Source: Paracamarosporium sp. OC-R06-R3 (Eukaryota > Ascomycota > Dothideomycetes > Pleosporales > Didymosphaeriaceae). From it: 64,000 bases of DNA. The DNA lies in contig JACVRA010000364.1 of the NCBI GenBank assembly GCA_019828545.1, positions 62,001 through 126,000 of the forward strand, read 5' to 3'. Below are positions 23,201 through 33,294 of this stretch, one piece after another; position 1 is the first letter of the stretch, and each line of letters starts with the position of its first letter. Position numbers and translations under genes: made by a program. The notes beneath the pieces are model-generated. The model had not been told where the DNA came from. It saw nothing but the letters and a program-made list of their open reading frames with translations, and made no database searches.

Positions 23201-24638
23201 CAAAACGACATTTATCCACTTGTACCTAGGAAGACCTTTTCCGTGCCCAGTCATGCCTGCGTCGACCAAAAGTCACGCGACACGGCCGTCCCATGCGCGG
23301 AAGATCAGCAGGCGCGCGCCTCCACTCAACACACACTTCTACGAGTCTGTACAAGCGTACGCATAGGCTTCACCCGCGAGTACGCTTACCCAACAACAAA
23401 CATTCTGGAACTTCTTTTGCATCCAGTTTGCAGAGTGCATATAACCGACCGTTGGACGCCATGGTTTGTAATCTGCAAGACGTGAATGTACCTTTCACCA
23501 CAAGCGCAGGATACGTCACAGTCTCGCACGTAAATTCGTGAACATCGTCTTCATACACCAGAAGCTGTCCGCCCATGTCTAAGCTTGGCTCCCCAAAAGC
23601 ACATAATGACCCTAACCCAGACCGCCCGTTCCCCAATCCTCGTGTCATTACCTTTATCAATTCAACAACATCCCACGTGGCGCTTGGTTCCGTCTCCCAC
23701 ACGAAACCGCCCGTAATCTCAGGTTGGTGGCCCAGCCCACAGGTAGAATCTGAGCGCCACCAAATCCCCTGAATCCTGCGCAATCCTGCCAACGCAATCC
23801 TGACGCAGGGGGCGCACAAGACTGCATCCGCGTTGGAGGCTCCGGGTCCCTGGACGCTTTTCCACGTGGCTCGCCCCGGGCGCATACCAGGATAGGCAAA
23901 TCTTCACATTTTTCTGGATACGAGGTTCGAAAGGAGGTGGTCTCGGTGGCAAATGGGGACATGCTAAGCGAGATGAGGGAATGGGCATCGGAGTTGGGAA
24001 AGGGGCGGTTATGTCAGCCCCAGGGCTTCTTCGGGTGCTTACACGTGTAAGAAAATGGACACGTACATCTAGTGTAGTGTGAGATGGGGTGGTTGGCCAT
24101 CGCAGTTCGACTGGCATCTGCTTTGATGAAGGTGCAATGAAATGATTGATTAAGTGAGAGTGCACTACTACCATGCTATGACCTCCCTTATTCCAATGCA
24201 TCGGTAGACAAAGTCAAGGTCCACAGTCTCATGCTATACAACAGAACCGTTCTTTGATAACGAGCAAAGATCTTCAACATCGTACAACGTAGTCAGACAA
24301 TGAACGAAGAGCCCATGCCAAATTAACCTGTCGTATTGTGCTCCCGTTACCCGATATCTTCCCAACAGTCCGTGCATCATTACACCACTCGGGGATGCAA
24401 AGAGCGTGTAATATGCCAGGTCCGGGACAGATGACAGAACCAGCCTTCCCTTGTACGCCAATCTCATAGTAGTCTGTGCAACCGCCTTGACAGAGATTGT
24501 CGTAGTTTTATTCGTAGTCATGTAGTAATCGTAATCAAGATGAGAACTCGTGTAGCAATCTTAGTCGTACTTGTGCTCATAGGGTGAAGCCCTGGCTGAG
24601 AGCCAACTCGACGGCTAACTTAGTAACCAGTACCGCGT
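20282..24638. other. Long 5' region of flbA and gene desert
   Basis: No gene supported in about 4.4 kb. 20.4-21.2 kb is very GC-rich with a degenerate CACCCAG-type repeat (about 20813-20885); the long overlapping minus-strand frames there arise from this composition. The minus-strand frame at 23370-23885 (171 codons, with GGFVWETEPSATWDVVELIK) reads a little like protein but has no recognisable family, no clear start and no splice partners. A long leader and promoter is plausible for flbA, since developmental regulators in fungi often have them. Confidence 0.45.
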
Positions 24639-26047
24639 TTATCTCCATCCATTAACGTAAGGGGTAACTAAGGGATTGGGTGGGCCAGTGCGGCAACTAA
24701 CCCGACTTCGGTAGTTATTGTGCGAGTTGTAGATATGGTGCCATACGGAAAACGCTCGTATTTGGGAATCCAACTGCTTCAAGGTGGAGTGGGCCATTCC
24801 TCGCGACAATCGATGCGTTGTGAAATGGCTGCATAGCCTTCTATTCGTAGCCATAAATATCGCGAGGACGAATCGGGATGACGGGAAGCACACGGGCACG
24901 TAATCGTAGTGAGGTGCTACGTTGTTCTTGTGCATATACCTCGACTCGATACGACGAGGAAGACCGATAATAAGCCCAACGCTTGGTTGAGCTTGCAAAA
25001 ACGTTCGGGGTTGATGATAATCGTTCATAGCATGTTTGAACAGCACCCGTCCGCGCGACAGACCCTGAAACAAAAATTTGGGCTGGTGCCACTGCAGGTC
25101 GTGATTTGTAGCATCAGGATTGACGCTTAGTAGAGTGTCGCAGCGACACGTAACCTCCGACGGTATATTCCGTGGTTGGGGCTTATGATGAGGGCGCATA
25201 CGGGTATCATGCTTCCTATAGGGAAAAGAATCCCTACCAATTAGCTGTCGAACAGCCGGTAAGGTAGACGGTACCATCTTCAAGTGACCTTGCACTTGTG
25301 GGTTACTGCTCTCCAAAGGAATACTCGTGAAATAGCTCCACAGTTTGATCAATGCCGCTTGCTCGATCCTGACTGGTGGTACGGACCATGTCTTTGGTTG
25401 ATCGACAGTAGTAAGCTTGACCTCTCTCGTAACAGCTACGTATGACGATTCGCACAAGCTGGGCGAGCTAGGATCAAAAAGCAAAATTAGCTTATTATTG
25501 CCATCTTCCCCAGTTTCACTGCAGAGTTTCGAGTAGTACTCTTGTGGTATATAATATTTTGGCGTAGTATCCCCTCGGCAGAAGCCGGCGCTGTCTTTCC
25601 AGATCTTTACGTGGAGATGACGAAAACAAGGAAAGACATTGACCAAGATAATGACAGGAGATCCTGGTGTGTTCTAATTCTGAGTGTTGGGCCTAGTCCG
25701 AACGCCATGGCAATATAAGAAGAAAGTATGTGGCAGTGGCTCAGAAATTCAGCAGTGCAGATGTGTTTCTAGGAAAGAATACCAGGTGGCGAAAGCGAAT
25801 AGGCCATATCCAACCACTTACAAAATAACAATAGCACTAAGAGCGGCATTGTGGAAGCTCCTTGGAAGGGGCTTATAGATGTCTAAGTAATATGTAAGGA
25901 GACACATACAGCGGTGATACGGGTCAATTTACAACGGTTCTGTTGAAATTCTAGCTATCTAACCTTAAAGTCCAGTTTCAGGCGCTCTCCAAATTCGATG
26001 TTCACTTCCACGCTCCATGGCATCCCATCAAGGTAATCCCATTCCAT
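24639..26047 (-). other. Exon-like fragments, possible broken or unrecognised gene
   Basis: The 335-codon frame at 24639-25646 has no ATG at its head (the first codon is TTG). Its first third reads like protein (GDTTPKYYIPQEYYSKLCSE, then IEQAALIKLWSYFTSIPLES). Upstream are two exon-like pieces. One is 25964-26047, starting at an ATG and reading WDYLDGMPWSVEVNIEFGER, followed by GTTAGA. The other is 25822-25882, bordered by TTAG and GTAAGT. I could not join the second piece to the long frame in phase without a stop. It may therefore be a degenerate gene, a gene with borders I misread, or chance. I do not recognise any family. Confidence 0.3.
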
Positions 26048-26603
26048 CGTGAAGCACGGCTACGTCGTGTATGAGCTATGCGGTATCTGGTCCGATTGCT
26101 CAGTGAGCGATAGTATATCTGGGCCCTCTATCTGCAAGACGCATGAACACACCTAGAGTGACAACACTCCCAATGTTGCCTTGAGCGATGCCGCGGACGG
26201 TGAAAGTCATTAAGCTCTCAAGAGCTGGGCTAAGAAGCCGGATGCTGCATGATGAGAATTGCGGTGCTTTGTGTTAGAACGCGATGGTTCTTCAAGGTGG
26301 TGGTCTTAAGGTCTCTGGTGAAGGGTACGTGCCTTCTCGTGTGATGCTGATCTGGGTGCTTCAGGCTTCAAGAGCCAACGGTGCCAGATGTTTTCCGTGA
26401 TACGCCATGAATCTGATTACCACGGCTTTTGGTGATCAAACATAGGCTATTTTGGGTTTGAAGATCGGATGCCGGAGGAAGTACCCACGAGGAGGCCGTG
26501 GAACACATAGATCGAGGATTGCGGTGACGAGGAGGATAGAGTTGCCAAGGAGAATTGAGCTTGAAAGACAATGATGACTGGCCTTCTGCGTTACTGAAGG
26601 TGC

Positions 26604-27455
26604 TCAACGTACTTGCTTGTTGACGATACGTTTGAGGGATTCTTGATCAAAAGCCATCGGTTTCCCGTTGCTTGTATGCCATGATTGAAGATAGCGATAT
26701 TCGATGAAGAATGTGCCATCATTGTCCTGGTCATAAAAGTTGACGTAGGTCGGCTTTTTGAACTTTTCCGAGCCAGCCTCGATGTTCAACATGCGAGTGC
26801 TGCTATGTGCCTTGACACCCTGATCATTATCGCAAAGTGCGATTATCTCCTTTTCCCACGGCTTCTTCTTGTCAAAATTGCCGTTGAATGAAGTTGCCAA
26901 CCGACACAGGACCATTTCCTCGGCGATATCGTCTTCAGATGCCTTGTCGTTTGGCATCTTTTTAAGGACGACCACTGGGTGGTTGAACGGATTGTCGCCC
27001 CGTCTCTCCACCCTTTTGTAGATGACCGAGGCCTTCGGTACATCGTCACGGAGAGGTAGCTTGAATATTTGTCCTGGGCGGAGGTCGTCAAATAATGGCT
27101 TGCTGTTTTGTAGACTGGATGGGTGCGGTTTGGAAGCACCAGTCCTCCAGTTCTGACTGGCAGGTCCGCGAGTTGCCGAGGAGCCACAGGAGCTCAACGT
27201 GGAAGAGGTTTGCGAGCTGTACGAAGAAGTACTGGACTCGCTGCTGTGTGATCCTCTGCGCGTGCTGGAGGCAGAAGAGCAAGGCTGGTCGGAGGTCGGG
27301 GCGCGGGAGGAGCTTTTGTTTTGCTCCTGCTCCTTCCTCCAAGGTTGCGAAAGAAGATCATTGCCCCTTCTACCAGGTGGTACATATTTGGGGGAGGAAG
27401 CAGGCCAGGATCCGCCCATAGGGGGAAGGAGCGAGCTGGTGGTGATTGTCGACAT
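26604..27455 (-). CDS. Hypothetical protein with Ser-rich N-terminus, C-terminal end uncertain
   Basis: A single open frame of 283 residues from ATG 27455. The first 110 residues are disordered and rich in Ser, Arg and Pro. The following region (about 120-280) looks globular: FDDLRPGQIFKLPLRDDVPK, then NPFNHPVVVLKKMPND, then MVLCRLATSFNG and YVNFYDQDNDGTFFIEYRYL. The pattern of an opening PGQIF strand and a central HPVVVL strand loosely recalls fungal domains with a small beta-barrel, but I cannot name one. The last codons (NKQVR, stop) coincide with a good donor, CAA|GTACGT at the end, so the gene may splice to further exons between 26.0 and 26.6 kb. It is a real gene in my judgement, of unknown role. 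Confidence 0.55.
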   Translation of the reverse strand: MSTITTSSLLPPMGGSWPASSPKYVPPGRRGNDLLSQPWRKEQEQNKSSSRAPTSDQPCSSASSTRRGSHSSESSTSSYSSQTSSTLSSCGSSATRGPASQNWRTGASKPHPSSLQNSKPLFDDLRPGQIFKLPLRDDVPKASVIYKRVERRGDNPFNHPVVVLKKMPNDKASEDDIAEEMVLCRLATSFNGNFDKKKPWEKEIIALCDNDQGVKAHSSTRMLNIEAGSEKFKKPTYVNFYDQDNDGTFFIEYRYLQSWHTSNGKPMAFDQESLKRIVNKQVR

Positions 27456-29120
27456 CTTGAGCGGATGGAAAGATAGATAATAAGGATGGAGAGATGAAGT
27501 GATACGATGATTTTCGCATCAACAGGCTGTGGTCAACAATGTGGTGAAGATTTCGAAGAGGAACAGCAGATTGCCTTCAAGTATAGCGGTTGGATATCGT
27601 TGGGAAACTCTGGATCAGCCATGATCAGAATGATAATCCTCGGATCTCAACAAGACGCATCGAAGCTGCTTCATCTGGATACAAAAATTAAATTCTACCA
27701 TAAACACTAGTACCAGACCCAAAGAAAGTGCTGCACTAGCCCGCTAAAGCTATAGTAAGTAGTATAGAGTGCTTTTATATAGGTAGTTGGTTGATAAAGG
27801 ATGGTTCAGGGTACTACCAAATCCAGAGAAGGTTCGTTGTATTGACCGCGCGAGCACGGCGAATATAGAACGAAAGCCTGGGTAGGCAAGCGAGATGAGA
27901 CCATATTTGATCTCGTTCTTATAATATCTTGCTTTCTACTAGTCTATCGTAATAAATATCAGTATGTGTTGTGTACGAAACTCGTTGGCAGCCGCATTTC
28001 TGAATCGTGGGCTGGTACGAAGCATAAACAGCCAAATTATTATTTTTGCTTGAGTTTATCCTCGCTGTGCACGCACTGACTAAGTTAAAAAATTTGTATG
28101 TATATTTTGAGTACATCATGAGTGTGTCGCATGTGCCGTTTCCTGTCATTCAACGGTTCCGCCGTCAGGTCCGTGGATCTACCTACCAAAACTAATCTTC
28201 CTGGCAACCCACTCCAACAACACGCCTTGAAAAAGTCGCGTTTTGTAACAATATTAGTTTGGGGTTCTTTAGGACAGTCTGGGGTACTGTTGCGATAAAC
28301 TCTGCTTTTTATTTTATATATGTATGAGTGTGGTGACGTGGGCGGGTTGTTATCGTAATGTGGTTGCGAAGAAAGTCCTATATTTTTGACACCTATTATA
28401 GCGAGTTGTGGGGATGTTGTTATAGGACCATGGTCGTGGGTATATATGGCCCTTCAATTGAGCTCGTCAAACCCAAGGTCGTCCACCGTCTCTCCCAGCC
28501 CAACGCCGTACGAATATATTGAAGGAAGCTTCTAGCAAGATTACAAGGATTGCTGCGACGCCATTGTTGAAGGCCCCTTGATGCATAACGCGAAATTACG
28601 TGCATGGTGCGCCATTGGCAATGACCAAGAAAAAAAAGGCCCATCTGACTCAAAGATTCTGGAATGCGAACGTGATTTACAGAACTATTGATATTAGCAA
28701 GGCTTCAATGGTTCCTGCATGTATAACGAGTTAACCTAGCCTGCTCAATAAAGTAGACAGATACAGTACTCGGCACCAAAAAAAGTCGACATCATGTGTA
28801 AGAGAATGCTCAGATGACTGCGCCGGTATTGGCTCTTTTAACAGTTACCCTGTCCTCATGTCTTGATGATATCGCTATGTATGAGACACAATTTGTGGAG
28901 TAGGAAATGCAAAAACGCAGAAGCTCTGAAGGTTAAAAGAAAGGAACATAGCCAGAGATGCGTGCGTTGTCCCAGGCAGCTCAGTCGAGCTGGGCCAATT
29001 ACTTAACTCAAATTACTTGAAACCAAAGCTACAAAGAAAGGAATCTAGATATCAAAGAAAGAACGAGGAAAAAGAAGGGCAAAAAGGAAAAAGGAAACGC
29101 AAGTAAATGTTAGCAAGAAC
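27456..29120. other. Intergenic, AT-rich
   Basis: About 1.7 kb with only short chance frames. No RNA gene or repeat recognised. Confidence 0.5.
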
Positions 29121-31189
29121 TCACACTAAAGTAAGGGTGAGTTCAAGCGCTGTATCCCAAACCGAAGAATTAATATTGACAGCCAGTCCTACCCTTTGGA
29201 AATTTTGAAAGACATCTGCAGGGTTGGTTGTTAAAACATGGAGAAGCTCAAATCCCAGCACCATGTCAATAGTATCAGGTTTCACCGCCAACGCTGTTGT
29301 CTCAATCTTGCCATCCTTCTCTTCCGAATTCATACAACACAGCAAGAAGAATATTTCCATCGTGCCAACAGGACAGCAGCCATCACACAGCTTTACATCT
29401 CGCCATAATCGACCGATCGGTTCCAGAGAGGCTGTAGTACCAATGGCGAACAGCTTGTTGTCACTATCTCCACCTAAGCGCCTGGTGTATGCTAATCGAA
29501 CCTTCCCCCGCAGCGTGATTGATCCGCTACTTAACGTACTGTAAAGGTCTGGTCCAGCCGGCACTAAACTGGTATCAATCAGCTGCGGTGTATACTTCTG
29601 ATCCGGGTTTGGATTGAAGCTATACCAGTAGCCGTTTATGTTTGACGAATATTCTAATGGTCCCTTCACTGACGCCCAAGACCATGTTGGTGCCAGCAGA
29701 GGATATGGCCGGCTGTGCTGGTATTTTGTGTGACCTTGACGGTTCGAATGAGTCCAAAGTAGACAATGTGCGAGCGAAGATTCCCATAGCCCAGCCAAGT
29801 AACGGTCTGATGTTCGACCAGCGATTACGCGCGCTATTCCTGACATGGCTGGTAGAATATCTGACTGCTTCGTCAAAGAACGCTCGGTGTATCTTTGCAC
29901 AAGTTCAAACCACGCTAGGGTATGTTGTGTAGTCGCACTGAGCTTTTTGGAGTCATTATGTGGAAGGCCAATTTGGGGTGCGCGCGCTTCAGAACCTCCG
30001 TCGAAGAGGCGGCCAGCATCGAATGCAAGAGTATCGCCGCATGGAAACTCTAAAGTGGCGGAAAGGCCGCAACATTCCCATCGAATCATGTCATGAGAAT
30101 AGTGAACGACCCTCGGTGCTAGCTCACGCTCTTGCACCGTCCAACCTCGTTTGTTCAGCGGATTATTTTGCAGAACGGACGTAATCGGACTCGGACTCCT
30201 GGCCCAAATACGATAAGGATAAGAAGACGTCATGCCTTCAGTATTGATGTATGAGCATTCGATATCTACAGGTCCATGCGGTCTTGTATCACGATGCACA
30301 TGACACCCTCCTTGTCCGTTTGCTGATCCAGACGCGGCAATCGTCAGATATGAATATGAATACACCTCCGCCATTTGAGCAGCCTCATTTTGCCAATCTT
30401 GCCGGGAGTCTTGAATAATACATAGCGAGTCGATCCAGACATAGCGCACGCCGAGGCGGCGCGATATGTCGATGAAGTCTCTGAAAGTTAAAGGAAGATC
30501 GTCGTACGCAATTCCGTCCATGTGCTGTTCCAAGGTACCCTGGAGAGTCCTTGCACTCGCTGGCATTGTCAATCCCCAGCAGTGACTCAGTGCCAAATAT
30601 CTTCGGTCTGTTGCTTGGATACTGACGGTAACACGTAGACGTAGCTCAGGGTCAAGCAGAGTACCAACTTCAACAACACGTGTCGGTAGATAATGTGTAT
30701 TGTGGGTGCATGTTTCATGTTCTTCGAAGCACAAGTTCACCCATCGTGTGATCAAACGAGCTTCGTATTCGAGGTGTTGACTCTCCGCTGAACCAGGCGG
30801 AGGCGGTTGTTCATTCCCTAATTTTAATCAATCTTAAGATGCTGCTGTGAGAGGGTTCTGTTGCTGCACTTACGCCACTCTTCAGGCATACATCCTCCTC
30901 GAAAATATCCCACCTTCTGATAACCGAACAGCAGGCCCTGGGAACCGAATTTGGAGCTCTCGAGCCGATACCTGTCTCTTACTTTTCCAGGATAGTCATA
31001 GTCTTTTTGTGCATACTCCCCTTTGTAGACCTCCATTGAGTGTACTAACATTTTGCAACCAGGACAGCCGGTCTCTGCTGAGGTTGCAAGATCCTTGAAG
31101 GTTAGATGGTGATCATGGTATCCTTGGTCATTTCGACGACTGCTAAAGATACGCGAAGGTATCGTACTGCAGTACTGACAAAGAGACAT
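29121..31189 (-). CDS. HET-domain protein (heterokaryon incompatibility type)
   Basis: Two exons, 30874-31189 and 29121-30817, with a 56-bp intron (GTAAGT..TTAG); product 670 residues. The start is placed at the ATG giving MSLCQYCSTIP, the usual kind of HET-protein opening, with CxxC pairs (CQYC and CPGC). The HET domain begins near residue 178 with YLALSHCWGLT and continues with LPLTFRDFIDISRRLGVRYV, then WIDSLCIIQDS and a DWQNEAAQMAEVYSYS stretch. The C-terminal half is variable, with LLAPTWSWASVKG, common in this family. HET proteins trigger cell death upon fusion of unlike strains in some fungi, but most copies in a genome have no known allele partner. It is transcribed divergently from the MFS gene (473 bp apart). 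Confidence 0.88.
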
Positions 31190-31662
31190 TTCCTTCCGGA
31201 CACTTTGAATGCGATACTGGAACAATCTACATGGTGAATGTTAACTTCAGCTGAGGTCGTCAAATATGATGATACGAGCGTGGCGCTAGTGGCGTTGGTG
31301 TGTGGCATCCCATTGGCCTGGTTTTTGCGACATTGTGGCTATATACGAGGGTTTGAAGTACACTGCAATGCCTACTACTCTTACGCTTCAATATTGATTG
31401 GAAGCGGCAATACTCCAGAATATCATCTTCTTAATGGGGTGCCATAACTGTAAGCACGGGTCATGTAGGTGGGATCTTATTCCCGGATCCAATCTGCCGA
31501 CATCGGTGCCGGCGGCTCGCTAGACTAAACTCGGATCGAGACTTTGCCTGAACTCAGTACAAGAGACAGTCATGGCGACATCTCTCATTATGCTGCTTCG
31601 AGTTCTGTCCCTTCTATCTCTTGACCACCTCCATACCACTCAAAACACCTAATGCGGTAACG

Positions 31663-33028
31663 ATGTCCGAGCCTCGCGAGTTGACCGCTGTGTCTGACAC
31701 AGAGAAGCTGCCAGCAGAATCGAGCCAGCAAGCCGGCGTAGTTGCGGACCGGCCTGCCCTGGCAGCGGTCTCTAACGAGCCCCCAGATGGAGGACTGACG
31801 GCATGGAGCGTCGTTGTTGGCGGATGGTGCGCCATGTTCGTGAGCGTTGGTTGGAACAACGCAGCTGGTGTTTTCCAAACGATCTACGAAAAGGACTACC
31901 TGCAAAATTACTCACCCAGCGCAATAGGATGGATCATCTCATTGCAAACGTTCTTCATGTTTGTCAGCGCACCTGTCACGGGTAAAGCATTCGACTCGTT
32001 TGGCCCACGATGGATCATTGCGATTGGCAGCGTGCTACAGGTTCTTGGCGTTTTTATGATGTCCTTATCAACGCAGTATTGGCACTTCATTTTATCACAG
32101 TCAATCTGTACTGGCATTGGCGGTGGCGCAATCTTCTTCGCTGCTTCGAACTCTATCGCAACATGGTTCAAGCGTAATAGGGCGCTAGCACTGGGAATCG
32201 CTTCCGCTGGCTCAGCGACTGGCGGGGTCATCATCCCGTAGGTTCGTTCGCTCTAATCATTCGAATACATGCTGAAACTTTAACAGAATCATGGTGAACC
32301 GAATATACGAAAACATTGGTTTTGGCTGGGCCCTTCGCGTTATCGGCTTCGTTTTCCTAGGGCTCCTTACGGTAACCAACGTGCTGCTTCGGTCTCGACT
32401 GACGCATGTTGCGAAGAAGCCGCATCCCAAGGAGTTTTTAGAGCCTCTTCAAGAACCGCCGTTCTTGTTCCTTACAGCAGCTTGCTTCTTCTTCGCTATG
32501 GCTGTGTACCAGCCGGGCACGTTTATCGCTCTAAACGCACAGCGTGAGGGTGTACGCAGCAACATTTCCAGCTATCTGCTATCTATGCTCAATGCTTCAA
32601 GCGTCATAGGTCGAGTCGTGGCTGGATGGGTAGCAGATCGGGCAGGCCGCTTCAACACTATGATCATCACCACTTTCCTCTCCGCGATATTTGTTCTTGC
32701 TGCCTGGATTCCTGCGAAATCAACAGCTCCATTTATCGTATTTGCCGTGCTCGTGGGCTTCACAAATGGAGCTTATGTTGCACTAACCAGCTCATTGGTC
32801 GCTCAGATCTCGGATATTAAAAAGATCGGCACAAGAAATGGAACGAATTGGTTCATGTATGGAATTGGGGCTCTGATTGGAACACCAATTGCTGGTGCTT
32901 TAATCCAAAGAAATAACGGTGGATATTTATACATGCAGATTCTCGCTGGACTTGTCATGTTCGTGAGTGGGTGCTTGTTCGTCGGATCACGATATGTTCA
33001 GATAGGTTTTGCTTGGAAATGGATCTAG
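31663..33028 (+). CDS. MFS transporter, monocarboxylate (MCT) type
   Basis: Exons 31663-32237 and 32287-33028, with a 49-bp intron (GTAGGT..ACAG); product 438 residues. After a polar N-terminus comes the MCT-family entry motif EPPDGGLTAWSVVVGGW, then many hydrophobic helices, consistent with 12 transmembrane segments. Other features are GWIISLQTFFMFVSAPVTG and GPRWIIAIGSVLQVLGVF in the first half and SVIGRVVAGWVADRAGR in the second. The family moves monocarboxylates and other small organic acids across the plasma membrane; the substrate cannot be read from sequence. It ends 266 bp from the end of a GH94 phosphorylase on the other strand. The start ATG at 31663 precedes SEPRELTAVS; no earlier in-frame ATG is seen. 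Confidence 0.87.
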
Positions 33029-33294
33029 TGGTGCGAATAAAGCCGTTGATCAAGGATTTACTTTTTCTCTTCTATTCCACTTTAAGACGGATGTTTTGAG
33101 GTACTGTGCAGAGCCAGTGCATAAACCCAGTCAAAGTCAGACTCTTCGTTCGACTATACGGTAATTTGCATGTGTGGCGACTGTCCTGCACTCCGTAATA
33201 CAAGACACGTTTCTGGGCAAAACATAACTTTTGAATGTCATGCAGATGCTATAATTCAACTAGCTAGACCTCGAACTAGCTTTATCACCGTCGG
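33029..33294. other. Convergent 3' region between MFS transporter and GH94 genes
   Basis: 266 bp carrying both 3' UTRs. Nothing else seen. Confidence 0.5.
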
